A DNA stretch of 64,000 nt, taken from positions 1 to 64,000 of the forward strand of contig NZ_QXHU01000003.1 in NCBI RefSeq assembly GCF_009663465.1, read 5' to 3'. Within the stretch, counting starts at the first letter, position 1; every line of letters begins with the position of its first letter. The DNA comes from Riemerella anatipestifer (lineage in GTDB: Bacteria; Bacteroidota; Bacteroidia; Flavobacteriales; Weeksellaceae). Below, one piece after another: positions 1 to 7,182 of the stretch. The notes below the pieces were generated by a model. That model made no database searches. It was not told the DNA's origin and saw only the letters and a program-made list of their open reading frames with translations. The translations under genes were made by a program, and so were the position numbers.

Positions 1-100
1 ATTGTATAGCGTTTTTATCACTGTCACTTGTTTTATGTATTTGAGAAAACAAATTCAATGAAAAAATCGTTAAAAGCAGTTTTAGGAGCCGTGTTTTCAT
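1..100 (-). CDS. Secreted protein, N-terminal fragment (cut by window edge)
   Basis: The minus strand opens with ATG at 100 and the frame runs off the left edge. The first 20 residues, MKTRLLKLLLTIFSLNLFSQ, form a typical Bacteroidetes signal peptide with Lys/Arg, a Leu-rich core and an FSQ cleavage region. The start lies 9 bases inside an attC end, as for other cassette genes here. The function cannot be read because only 33 residues are visible. Confidence 0.6.
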   Translation of the reverse strand, partial: MKTRLLKLLLTIFSLNLFSQIHKTSDSDKNAIQ

Positions 101-108
101 AAAATATC

Positions 109-239
109 GCATAACGGTCGGGTATTGCCGAAGGCGGGGCTTATTAGCACCTAACTTCAACTAAAATACCATACTCCAAAAGTAAACAAAATTTTCTAAA
201 AAAACAATTAACCCCGCTTGCGGCAATACCTTGTTAGCA
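109..239 (-). other. attC site 1 (family A)
   Basis: Imperfect palindrome with outer arms GCATAAC (109-115) and GTTAGCA (233-239) and inner arms built on GGTATTGCCG / CGGCAATACC. On the minus strand it lies after the HigBA cassette and before the truncated secreted gene. Family A occurs seven times in the window with a shared AT-rich loop. Confidence 0.85.
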
Positions 240-254
240 GACGTATTCTTTCGA

Positions 255-554
255 TTATAAGTTAATTCCAAGATTCAATTTTCCGCCAAGTCCAATTTCC
301 ACAATTTTTTGAAGTGTGGAAAGCCTTACATCTTTAATATTGTTCTCAACTTTTGAAATATAACCTTTATTTGTTCCGCATTTTTTAGCAAGTTGCTCTT
401 GTGTAAGACCTTTTTCAAGTCTTGCTTGCTGAATTAGAACTCCGAGCTTAAACTCCTCAAATCCTTTTTCAAATTCATCTCTTTTTTTAGTTCCTTTTTT
501 TCCGTATTCTTTGTCAAGAATTTCAGTTAGGGAAGTTAAATTTTTATTTTTCAT
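255..554 (-). CDS. higA: HigA-like antitoxin, XRE family
   Basis: This 99-residue protein has a helix-turn-helix of the XRE/Cro type over about residues 37-90, with the typical pattern LTQEQLAKKCGTNKGYISKVE. It sits directly downstream of a HigB-like toxin gene and its start overlaps that gene by 11 bases, so translation is probably coupled. In HigBA systems the toxin comes first and the antitoxin binds both the toxin and the promoter. The pair fills one cassette, which fits the known role of toxin-antitoxin cassettes in stabilising long arrays. The predicted operator is the palindrome at 908-931. The assignment of the pair is firm; no cognate partner has been tested. Confidence 0.88.
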   Translation of the reverse strand: MKNKNLTSLTEILDKEYGKKGTKKRDEFEKGFEEFKLGVLIQQARLEKGLTQEQLAKKCGTNKGYISKVENNIKDVRLSTLQKIVEIGLGGKLNLGINL

Positions 555-888
555 TTTCGTATTCCTTTTTGATTTTTAATGCTTTTTCAATTTCTTTTTT
601 CGGTGTCTTTTGCGTTTTCTTTTGGAATCCATTGGTAAGAACAATCAGTTTCCCTTCATCAAAAAAACAAAATATCCTAAAAATATCGTTTCCAAACTGA
701 ACTCTTATTTCATAAAGTCCGTCAGTTCCCTCCATATGTTTAAAGTATTCGGTTGGGATTTTTTCAACAGTTTCTATTACCATAAAAGCCCATAATATTT
801 TCTCTTTTACTTTTGGCTTCTGCTTTTGGAAGAAGTCAAAGAAGTAATTTTTATAAGCGAAAACATTTCTAAATTTCTTTTCTTCCAT
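544..888 (-). CDS. higB: HigB-like toxin (RelE/ParE superfamily, phage Gp49-like)
   Basis: This 114-residue protein matches the Gp49/HigB family: a basic N-terminal helix, then the core pattern GLYEIRVQFGNDIFRIFCFF (residues about 57-77), then IVLTNGFQKKTQKTPKKEIEKA near the C-terminus. This family usually cleaves mRNA on the ribosome. It is the first gene of the cassette and is followed by its antitoxin with an 11-base overlap. The start at 888 lies only about 9 bases from the predicted -7 box, so the leader is very short. Toxin-before-antitoxin order supports HigBA rather than RelBE. Confidence 0.88.
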   Translation of the reverse strand: MEEKKFRNVFAYKNYFFDFFQKQKPKVKEKILWAFMVIETVEKIPTEYFKHMEGTDGLYEIRVQFGNDIFRIFCFFDEGKLIVLTNGFQKKTQKTPKKEIEKALKIKKEYENEK

Positions 889-896
889 ATCGCCTA

Positions 897-931
897 CAAA
901 TATATAAAAAGTTGTTCAAATGTACAACTTT
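897..931 (-). promoter_or_regulatory. HigBA promoter with palindromic operator
   Basis: On the minus strand a TTG (925-927) is followed after 20 bases by TATATTTG (897-904), the Bacteroidetes TTG/TAnnTTTG promoter. The palindrome AAAGTTGT-N8-ACAACTTT (908-931) covers the -33 element and spacer. A HigA dimer bound there would block transcription. This cassette therefore carries its own regulated promoter. Confidence 0.7.
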
Positions 932-961
932 TGTTTTATGCGAAATTTTCAGCTATATGCC

Positions 962-1093
962 TGCTAACGGTTTCGGGCTTTGCGTTCGGGCGGGTTTCGG
1001 AGCACAAAGCTTCAATTTAATACTAAAGTTTATTAGAAGCACTTAGCTTAAAGTTTACACGTCAGCCCGCCTGACGCAAAACCCGTGTTATAG
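962..1093 (-). other. attC site 2 (family D)
   Basis: Outer arms TGCTAAC (962-968) and GTTATAG (1087-1093); inner arms CGGGCTTTGCGTTCGGGCGGG and a matching CCCGCCTGACGCAAAACCCG. On the minus strand it separates the Cys-rich orphan from HigBA. Confidence 0.82.
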
Positions 1094-1100
1094 CCAGTTT

Positions 1101-1460
1101 TTATTTTTCGATTTTTATTAATTCATTTTCGAAAATTATACAATGAGGCATCCAACAGTCAGAGTATTCAGTTCCAATTTCGTGTCCATTGTTGCAGGTC
1201 TTATTAAGTCCGTCCATTCCATCAAGTCCACAACAACCATTTAATCTTTTAAAATCTGAATGATTTTTAGAGTTTAACAAGTCACTTTTATTAATGAGTA
1301 TTTTGCCTTTAGATTCTCTGAAAAATTCACCGTTACTTATACAATAACAACCCATCTGAATGAAGTCTTCATTGTCGTTTTCATTCAAGCTGTCAATACT
1401 ATTGTTTTCCTTCAACTCTTTGGTTAAAGGCAAGCCACATTGTCCGCACCTAATAATCAT
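1101..1460 (-). CDS. Cysteine-rich orphan cassette protein
   Basis: This 119-residue protein has no family that I recognise. It begins MIIRCGQCGLPLT, a CxxC knuckle like a zinc ribbon. Further cysteines lie at CYC, CCGLDGMDGLNKTC and the C-terminal DCWMPHC, so metal binding is plausible. There is no signal peptide or membrane segment. It starts 5 bases after the stop of the DUF7660 gene and ends beside attC site 2, so the two genes share one cassette and probably one transcript. Confidence 0.6.
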   Translation of the reverse strand: MIIRCGQCGLPLTKELKENNSIDSLNENDNEDFIQMGCYCISNGEFFRESKGKILINKSDLLNSKNHSDFKRLNGCCGLDGMDGLNKTCNNGHEIGTEYSDCWMPHCIIFENELIKIEK

Positions 1461-1465
1461 TTGTC

Positions 1466-1723
1466 TTATTCATAAATGGTTGCACCTTTAAAAATGTCTG
1501 CAAATGTTGACCATTCTGGTTTGTCAGCGTTTACATTTAGTTTCATATTGTCGTAATAACCTTGAATGTCTTCTGTGTATGCGCTTAACGCTTCCAAAAA
1601 ATCAGGCAAAGTTTTGTTTTCCCAATTTTCAGAATTGTCCAAAAGGTCCTTGCGTAATAAGTCAAGGAACTTAATGAAAGATTGTCTGTCCGTTACTTTA
1701 AAGTCGTTAACTGTGTCGTTCAT
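1466..1723 (-). CDS. DUF7660-like small protein
   Basis: This 85-residue acidic protein has the layout of the DUF7660 family: an N-terminal segment that includes RQSFIKFLDLLRKDLL, a central WENKTLPDFLEALSAYTED, and a C-terminal PEWSTFADIFKGATIYE. The family is common next to immunity-like and cassette genes and its role is unknown. The start at 1723 is within 10 bases of the attC boundary, leaving almost no leader. The family call is from memory of the motif, and the function is open. Confidence 0.65.
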   Translation of the reverse strand: MNDTVNDFKVTDRQSFIKFLDLLRKDLLDNSENWENKTLPDFLEALSAYTEDIQGYYDNMKLNVNADKPEWSTFADIFKGATIYE

Positions 1724-1731
1724 AAAATTGG

Positions 1732-1863
1732 CTATAACGGTGGGGCTTTGCGAAGAAGCGGGCTAAAAAAAACACTAACCTTCCCCAACTACACAAAGGT
1801 AATAAAAATTACATTATGTCCAAATAAAACCGCTCCCGCTTTTTTGCAAAACCCGTGTTGCAC
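1732..1863 (-). other. attC site 3 (family E)
   Basis: Outer arms CTATAAC (1732-1738) and GTTGCAC (1857-1863); inner arms GGGGCTTTGCGAAGAAGCGGG and CCCGCTTTTTTGCAAAACCC. It is nearly identical to site 7 at 7051-7182. Confidence 0.83.
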
Positions 1864-2248
1864 GCTGGACTTTCATTCAGTTGCTATTTGATATTCACAA
1901 TATGGTATATTCGCACAGGTTAAAATTCATTTTTTCAAGCTTTTTCAGTCAATTTCAGTTTCCTAAAATCAATTCCAGTTTTTCAAATTCAACTCTTCCC
2001 TATTTTCAATTCGGCTTTTCATAGGAATTATAGTCACTAAGTTGGTAAAGTCAATTCAGAGCCTGCTTCGTTGTACGCTATACTATTGAAAATTCACTCC
2101 GAGTAAAAGTCAATTCTATTCCGTAGTATAAAAAAACAGAAAATGAATTCAAACCTTTCAACATTCTCTTTGTTCGGTTTGGATTCAGTTTCTTTTATAA
2201 CGCTAAAATTCAACTTTATTTCGGCAGAGTGATTTTCAGTAGTGTGGC
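1864..2248 (-). other. ORF-less cassette, copy 1
   Basis: This 385-bp cassette body lies between attC sites 3 and 4 and has no convincing reading frame. The minus strand is rich in GAATTGA/CTGAAA-like words, and CGTACAAC near 2070 resembles an internal attC outer arm. The body begins and ends with GTTGCACGC, so it was captured as a unit. An almost identical body lies at 7183-7545. It could encode an RNA, carry a promoter, or be a decayed gene; the sequence does not decide. Confidence 0.7.
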
Positions 2249-2600
2249 GTGCAACGGCTCGGCGGCTTTGCGAAGTTTCCTCTGGAAGCTCTGCTTCCAA
2301 GAGGAAATTTTGCAAAACCGCTTGATGGGCGAAGTTCGCGAAGCGACGAGCCCATCAGGCGGTGTAAGCCGCCGAGCCGATGTGGCGAAAGGAGCGAAGC
2401 GGATTTCGCCACATCGGAAAAAGTATTTGCGAAGGGCGGGTTAAATTGAACGAATAGTTCAATTTCGACCAACCAAAGCAGATGCTTTTTCCGTATTGCT
2501 AATTTAAGAAAAAAAGTAATACGGAAAAGCAGGAGCGAATAAATACTCCAAATTTTTCAACTATTACTTAATCCCGCCTTTTGCAAATACTATGTTATCT
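2249..2600 (-). other. attC site 4 (family B) interrupted by structured insert
   Basis: Outer arms GTGCAAC (2249-2255) and GTTATCT (2594-2600). After AACGG the expected AAAAAGTATTTGCGAAGGGCGGG is displaced by a 165-bp insert and resumes at 2418. The remaining arms and the inner GC-rich loop hairpin match family B sites 5, 11 and 12. Confidence 0.82.
2253..2417. repeat. 165-bp multi-hairpin element, copy 1
   Basis: This segment is identical to 15715-15879. An outer 13-bp stem GGCTCGGCGGCTT / AAGCCGCCGAGCC encloses one hairpin built on TTTCCTCT/AGAGGAAA and another built on GATGGGC/GCCCATC. A third hairpin, GATGTGGCGAAA / TTTCGCCACATC, follows. CGG flanks both ends. It contains no gene. Both copies sit directly after AACGG in an attC, which suggests a mobile element aimed at attC sites. 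Confidence 0.8.
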
Positions 2601-2611
2601 GCAGGCGTTTT

Positions 2612-2785
2612 TTAGATATTTTTGAATTCGTAATCTTTATCAACAATTATTCCTCCGCAATTTTTGAAATTTCCATATTGTCCACACCATTTCTCTAAAT
2701 CATTTAATTTCCCCGTGTCCCTAAGAATTATTCCATATAAATTATTAGTTTTCTCATTCGTAACAATTCCGTATTTATTTTTCAA
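2612..2785 (-). CDS. Small orphan ORF overlapping the CPCC gene
   Basis: A 57-residue frame runs from a TTG whose bases overlap the stop codon of the CPCC gene (shared TTGA) to a TAA at 2612. It reads LKNKYGIVTNEKTNNLYGII and ends DKDYEFKNI. The frame stays open a little upstream of the TTG (SWGFPSWNESK), so it may be the tail of a longer decayed gene or a coupled small gene. Composition looks coding, with balanced charged and hydrophobic residues. I do not recognise a family. It is the last gene in its cassette before attC site 4. Confidence 0.4.
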   Translation of the reverse strand: MKNKYGIVTNEKTNNLYGIILRDTGKLNDLEKWCGQYGNFKNCGGIIVDKDYEFKNI

Positions 2786-3054
2786 TTTACTTTCATTCCA
2801 GGATGGAAATCCCCAACTTCAATTTTGTTTTTGAGGAATTTCGGATTTGATATTCCAAAATTTTTATAGTTTTCTTTTGCTTTATTCAAGGATATTTCAT
2901 TCGCACCACCTTCAAAATTTGGATTTTCAGATTGAACATTATCATCTTCCCAAAAACAAATCTCACATATTTCAAATGTTCCATTTGGAAATTCAGTTAG
3001 CGATAAATTTTCGCAACATTTACATTGAAAATTTTCTTGTATTCTATTTTCCAC
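2782..3054 (-). CDS. CPCC-family cysteine-rich protein
   Basis: The frame carries the CPCC zinc-binding pattern: CKCCENLSLTE, then FEICEICFWEDDNVQ, then GGANEISLNKAKENYKNFG. The family normally has about 80-100 residues and its function is unknown; the cysteines suggest a zinc ribbon. The open frame extends into the attC at 3084-3277, which would give a spurious N-terminus. I therefore chose the GTG at 3054 just inside the cassette, giving 90 residues. No ATG is available in frame upstream. The cassette begins and ends with GTTATCTGCA. Confidence 0.72.
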   Translation of the reverse strand: MENRIQENFQCKCCENLSLTEFPNGTFEICEICFWEDDNVQSENPNFEGGANEISLNKAKENYKNFGISNPKFLKNKIEVGDFHPGMKVN

Positions 3055-3083
3055 TCTTAGAAGAATTTTTGTAATACGCTTGC

Positions 3084-3277
3084 AGATAACGGGAAAAGTA
3101 TTTGCGAAGGGCGGGCTTGAATTGGACGATAAGTTCAATTCAGCACAACCGAAGCGGATGCTTTTCCCATATTGCTAAATTAAGAAAAAAAGTAATATGG
3201 AAAAGCAGAAGCGGATAAATATTACCAAATTTTCAACCCTGCACTTACCCCCGCCTTTTGCAAATACTATGTTAGCG
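3084..3277 (-). other. attC site 5 (family B, intact)
   Basis: Outer arms AGATAAC (3084-3090) and GTTAGCG (3271-3277); inner arms AGTATTTGCGAAGGGCGGG and CCGCCTTTTGCAAATACT. The 194-bp length comes from an extra internal hairpin in which GCTTTTCCCATATT pairs with AATATGGAAAAGC. Confidence 0.84.
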
Positions 3278-3291
3278 GCAGGTGTTTTTCC

Positions 3292-3741
3292 TTATTTTGT
3301 TGCAATATAAATCTCCACTTCCGAATCTTGACCTTTTTGGCTGTTTTCCCCATATACTTCAAAGTCATAAGTATATTTTCTATTGAGTTCTTCGTCTCTA
3401 TTCCAAATGTCTATCCAAGTATTCATAACAGCGTTCGGCATTTCGCCTTTTGCTACGAATTTTTGAAAGTTCTCGGCTTCAAATTCCCGACCGACTAATC
3501 CGTTAGGGATTTCATTTAGTGTTGAAACAGGAACACCTATAATCGCAGTATATTCCTCGGTGTAGTTGCTTTTGTAATCAGTATAAATTGAAAATATTTC
3601 ATCTGATACTTTATTCGGTATCTTCTCAAAAATGTTTTCCGCATAGAATTGCCCCCAAAGTTTTCCCAAATCTTCCTTTGATTTGTTGTCTTTGTTTGTT
3701 GTCCGAATGGAAATTCCAATTACTTTAAATCCGTTTTTCAT
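3292..3741 (-). CDS. GyrI-like / Cass2-like effector-binding protein
   Basis: This 149-residue protein fits the single-domain GyrI-like fold: an N-terminal strand GFKVIGISIRTTN, the central EEYTAIIGVPVS, a VAKGEMPNAVMNTWIDIWN segment, and a C-terminal DFEVYGEN...VEIYIATK. The fold binds cationic or aromatic small molecules, and one branch (Cass2) was first described from integron cassettes, which agrees with the setting. No DNA-binding domain is attached, so it would act as a stand-alone binder or sequestering protein. It is the only gene in its cassette, after a 136-bp leader. Ligand unknown. Confidence 0.75.
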   Translation of the reverse strand: MKNGFKVIGISIRTTNKDNKSKEDLGKLWGQFYAENIFEKIPNKVSDEIFSIYTDYKSNYTEEYTAIIGVPVSTLNEIPNGLVGREFEAENFQKFVAKGEMPNAVMNTWIDIWNRDEELNRKYTYDFEVYGENSQKGQDSEVEIYIATK

Positions 3742-3877
3742 TTTATTGTTTTATCAACTGTTGTTATTCTGTATGTGTTTAATGCACTGTAATTCGAATG
3801 TTTTTTTTAGAATTTGGGCTTTGTTAATGCTCATATTCAAAAAATTTCTTTTCAGCCGTGCGTTTTGATACACTTGC

Positions 3878-4008
3878 CGCTAACGGTCGGGTATTGCCGA
3901 AGGCGGGGCTTATTAGCACCTAACTTCAACTAAAATACCATACTTCAAAGATAAACAAAATTTTCTAAAAAAACAATTAACCCCGCTTGCGGCAATACCT
4001 TGTTAGCG
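3878..4008 (-). other. attC site 6 (family A)
   Basis: Outer arms CGCTAAC (3878-3884) and GTTAGCG (4002-4008); inner arms GGTATTGCCG / CGGCAATACC with a loop almost identical to that of site 1. Confidence 0.85.
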
Positions 4009-4017
4009 GAAGTATTT

Positions 4018-5430
4018 TTATTCCAACATTTTCTTAAAATTTGGAGCACCTAACGCCAAATACAAATTGATACGTTCAATTCGTTCCTGTAATTCTAAAT
4101 CAATTACTTTTATTTCAATTTTTAACAAATTTCTTTGTTTTTGTATTAAATCAGAATTATTGCTTGTTCCTATTTGGATTTGTTTTTTGGTTAATTCAAT
4201 ATTTTTGGTCATTTCTGTAATGGCATCTATATTGTATTCTAATTGTTTTTCTATAGATAAGGTATTTGACCAAGATGATTCCATCTCATTAAGGGCATTC
4301 AGTACCGTTTTTGAATATTCTTCTATGGCAATTTGTTGCTCCGAATTTTTTATTTCGACATTGGTTTTCAGTTGTCCGCCGTTAAAAATTGGTGTTGTTA
4401 AACTTCCACCCACTTTTACCAACGGGTTTGAAAAAAGTGAACTAATTGCGAGCACATTCGTATTGGCACCACCTAATGTAGAACCGATACTTATTGACGG
4501 CAATCGGGAAAATTTAGTGCTTTGCACTTCGTAAAACAATTTTTCAATCTGGTAATGTTTTGCCAAAATATCGGGTCTGTTTTCTAATAGCGATAGCGGA
4601 AACGAAGTAGGGACTTTTGAATTAATTTTATAGAAATTATCAGAAGTAGTCACTTTGCCTTCGGGATATTTTCCTATAAGCAGTTCTAATGTACGCTTGG
4701 ATTGTGTGTTGGCATTTTTGATTTTTTCTAAATAACCATTCAGTAAAATTAATTCCGATTTTATGTTAGAGATATCCAAAGCATTGGCTGTTCCTACTTT
4801 GTTTTGAATAGTATATATCTTTTCGAGATTTTGGGTTAATTCAATATATTGGTTGACTTTAGCTTCTTGCATATTTCCTGCAATATTTAAGAAATAGGCT
4901 TTAACAATCATTCCAGCAATGGTTTGTTTTAACCGTTCGTTGATGTATTTGGCAGAAAAATAATTGCTGACACTTGCCATTTTGTTGGCTTTGTTTTTTC
5001 CTAAAATATCCAATTCCCAATTTGCCTGAACGCCTAATTTTTGAATGTTTGAACCATTGGTCAGATTATTAGATGTGTTGGCAATGGCATTTACGCTTGG
5101 ATACAAATTGCTTCCGGCAATATTCATCGAAAGTTCAATTTGATTGAGCTTTTCTTCTGCAATTACAATGTCTGTATTATACTTTATTCCTTCTTGAATT
5201 AAGGAAGTAAGTTGCGGATTGTTTAGCTCGGTTATCCAGTTATACGAAAAATCTTCAGCGTCTGCTGTATTGTCTAAAATCCAATTTTCAGGAATTTCCA
5301 CATTTTCTTTAATTATCGAAGTTTCTTTCAGTTTATCGATTTTTTCTTTTGACGCATCTTTGTATAAAAGGCAAGAATTTAGATTAAACATTAATGCAAA
5401 AAGACCAATATTGATAAATATTTTTTTCAT
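4018..5430 (-). CDS. TolC/OprM-type outer membrane efflux lipoprotein
   Basis: This 470-residue protein starts with a lipoprotein signal peptide ending LNSC (Cys about residue 20). It has two outer membrane efflux protein repeats rich in long amphipathic helices, as in OprM and NodT channels. Typical markers are SYNWITELNNPQLTSLIQEG near the start and SRLPSISIGSTLGG, FNGGQLKTNVEIKNSEQQIA later. It would form the outer membrane channel of a three-part pump. It is the last gene of a three-gene cassette with 1 base between it and the adaptor gene, so they form an operon. Length is normal and the frame is intact. Confidence 0.9.
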   Translation of the reverse strand: MKKIFINIGLFALMFNLNSCLLYKDASKEKIDKLKETSIIKENVEIPENWILDNTADAEDFSYNWITELNNPQLTSLIQEGIKYNTDIVIAEEKLNQIELSMNIAGSNLYPSVNAIANTSNNLTNGSNIQKLGVQANWELDILGKNKANKMASVSNYFSAKYINERLKQTIAGMIVKAYFLNIAGNMQEAKVNQYIELTQNLEKIYTIQNKVGTANALDISNIKSELILLNGYLEKIKNANTQSKRTLELLIGKYPEGKVTTSDNFYKINSKVPTSFPLSLLENRPDILAKHYQIEKLFYEVQSTKFSRLPSISIGSTLGGANTNVLAISSLFSNPLVKVGGSLTTPIFNGGQLKTNVEIKNSEQQIAIEEYSKTVLNALNEMESSWSNTLSIEKQLEYNIDAITEMTKNIELTKKQIQIGTSNNSDLIQKQRNLLKIEIKVIDLELQERIERINLYLALGAPNFKKMLE

Positions 5431-5431
5431 T

Positions 5432-6586
5432 TTAATGCAATTTTAGAATGAAATAGTTTAGTTTACTATTTACGCGTATCATTACTTTTCTAATGAGATG
5501 CAAAGGTTTGATATGTTTTGAATAAATCACCGCATTTCCACGAGCTCCCACCGTTAAATTGTCTGTAGGATTTTCTAGTACAAATTTAGCGACTAGTTTT
5601 CCTTCAAGCTCTGGATGGTCTTTAGCCGTGTTGGGCAATCCAGAAGTTGTCCCACCACCAATCATTCCTGCGGAGTTGTTCATTATACCTTGGCTTGTAG
5701 CATCTATCACGTATTCTAATTTTGCTTTTATTATTTTTCCGGGTTCAGTTTTTACGGCTATTTCTACTTCGTCACCAGGTTTTACTGCTTGTAATTCGTT
5801 TTGCGAGAAAACTGCCATTACAGCTTGTTGTTTTTGGATAAGCACAAAAGCCGATTTAAAAGGTGCTAAAACAGCACCCTCATTTAGTTGAACATTCGGT
5901 ATTAATCCGTCGGTTGGGGCAACAACTACCGTTTGGCTCAAATTCCATTGTGCTTGTGCCAATTTTGTTTTTAATTCGGCTATAGAAGAATGTTCTCCAC
6001 CATATGAAGTAGATGTTTTGGTAAGCAATGATTGGTAATTGGCTTGTGCGGTATTCAGTCTTGATTGCAAATCTTGTGCATTGGTAATTGCCTGTTCTAA
6101 ATCGAACTTGTTAGCGGCACCTGCATTTACCAATTCTTGGTATTGAGCTACTCTTTTATTGGCAAGATTGAGTTGCGATTGAATGCCTTCAATATTTTTT
6201 CGGGCAGCTGACAAATCGCTTGAATATGAAGCTACGGTAGATTGCATATTGCTTATCTGTGCTTCTAATGCTTTTACTTCCAATTCAAAAGGGGTTCTGT
6301 CTAACACAAAAAGCGTATCGCCCTTTTTTACTTCCTGATTGGTTTTTACATATACTTTTTTTACCCTGCCCAATATTTGCGAATTGATATCCACACTTCT
6401 ATTTCCGATGGTTACATCAGAACTTGTGGGGCAATAATAATTTAAACTTAACAACAAAGCTATTGTTCCAAAAATGGGGACGGAATAAACTACAACTTGA
6501 GTTTTAAAATTCCAAGGTATGAGTTTTAATTTTTTAATTAATAACCAACAAATTCCGGCATAAACGCCAATTATCATTTCTAACAT
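5432..6586 (-). CDS. HlyD-family membrane fusion (adaptor) protein
   Basis: This 384-residue protein has two N-terminal membrane segments (about residues 1-18 and 30-50). A biotinyl-lipoyl-like half follows (VDINSQILGRVKKVYVKTNQEVKKGDTLFVLD), then a long coiled-coil over about residues 80-200, a second lipoyl half (WNLSQTVVVAPTDGLIPNV) and a beta-barrel end (VGARGNAVIYS). It would link an inner membrane partner to the TolC-like channel encoded next. The pairing with a DUF3302 protein directly upstream is the arrangement of E. coli yiaV/yiaW. No ABC or RND pump gene is in the cassette, so the energising partner, if any, is elsewhere. Confidence 0.88.
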   Translation of the reverse strand: MLEMIIGVYAGICWLLIKKLKLIPWNFKTQVVVYSVPIFGTIALLLSLNYYCPTSSDVTIGNRSVDINSQILGRVKKVYVKTNQEVKKGDTLFVLDRTPFELEVKALEAQISNMQSTVASYSSDLSAARKNIEGIQSQLNLANKRVAQYQELVNAGAANKFDLEQAITNAQDLQSRLNTAQANYQSLLTKTSTSYGGEHSSIAELKTKLAQAQWNLSQTVVVAPTDGLIPNVQLNEGAVLAPFKSAFVLIQKQQAVMAVFSQNELQAVKPGDEVEIAVKTEPGKIIKAKLEYVIDATSQGIMNNSAGMIGGGTTSGLPNTAKDHPELEGKLVAKFVLENPTDNLTVGARGNAVIYSKHIKPLHLIRKVMIRVNSKLNYFILKLH

Positions 6587-6598
6587 AGTTAAGAGTTT

Positions 6599-7012
6599 TT
6601 ATTCGTTATTTTTGGTTTGAGTACTTTCGGATATAGTATTTTCTACTTTTTCAAAAGAATTTTCTTTAGTTTTTGTATGCTCTATTTTTCCTTCAGTTTC
6701 TTCATCGGGATACTCTACATCAGAATATTTGTAGTTTGCCCAAACTAAGGCAAAAGGCCAAAGTAACCCACCAAAAAATAAGGATAACAAGCAAAGCGTT
6801 TTTATTGCTTTTAGTTGTGGATGATGATTTTTTTCGGCTACTTTCTCAGGATAAATATGTACCTGCCAAAAAATGTAAATACCCACAATAGGTAAAACAA
6901 TTAAAACTACCCACGAAGCTACATCGGCTATTTTATCTTCAATGCTGCCGCCCATAGCGTAAGTGCAATTGAATGCCATAAGTAAAGTTAATACTAGTAA
7001 TTTTCTTTTCAT
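6599..7012 (-). CDS. DUF3302 (YiaW-like) inner membrane protein
   Basis: This 137-residue protein has a signal-like N-terminal helix, two further membrane segments (ASWVVLIVLPIVGIYIFWQVHI and TLCLLSLFFGGLLWPFALVWA) and the polar marker IYPEKVAEKNHHPQ between them. A charged Glu/Lys/Thr-rich tail follows. This matches DUF3302, whose members are encoded beside HlyD-like adaptors. It is first in the efflux cassette, with 12 bases before the adaptor gene. No promoter box of the TAnnTTTG type is seen in the short leader, so it may rely on read-through or on a promoter inside the attC. Confidence 0.8.
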   Translation of the reverse strand: MKRKLLVLTLLMAFNCTYAMGGSIEDKIADVASWVVLIVLPIVGIYIFWQVHIYPEKVAEKNHHPQLKAIKTLCLLSLFFGGLLWPFALVWANYKYSDVEYPDEETEGKIEHTKTKENSFEKVENTISESTQTKNNE

Positions 7013-7050
7013 ATTAATATTTAATTTTTAGTTTGAGTTTTTAATATTTC

Positions 7051-7182
7051 CGCTAATGGTGGGGCTTTGCGAAGAAGCGGACTAAAAAACCACTAACATT
7101 ACCCCAACTACACAAAGGTAATAAAAATTTCATTATGTCCAAATAAAACCGCTCTCGCTTTTTTGCAAAACCCGTGTTGCAC
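7051..7182 (-). other. attC site 7 (family E) with altered crossover base
   Basis: Arms CGCTAAT (7051-7057) and GTTGCAC (7176-7182). The first arm ends AAT rather than AAC, so on the minus strand the crossover triplet reads ATT instead of GTT. Otherwise it is nearly identical to site 3. The change is expected to block recombination here. Confidence 0.8.

Noticed and set aside
2094-2315. Minus-strand ORF of 73 codons in the first ORF-less cassette
   Set aside because: It starts inside the structured insert and crosses the attC arm; the second cassette copy does not keep the frame through its indels.
2253-2417. tRNA-like cloverleaf or group II intron for the 165-bp element
   Set aside because: Stem lengths and loops do not match a tRNA, there is no anticodon arm or CCA end, and it is far too short for a group II intron with its domain V.
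2229-2472. Reading frames on both strands over the structured insert (also at 15657-15975)
   Set aside because: They arise from palindromic attC and hairpin DNA, are mirror images of one another, and begin or end in attC arms.
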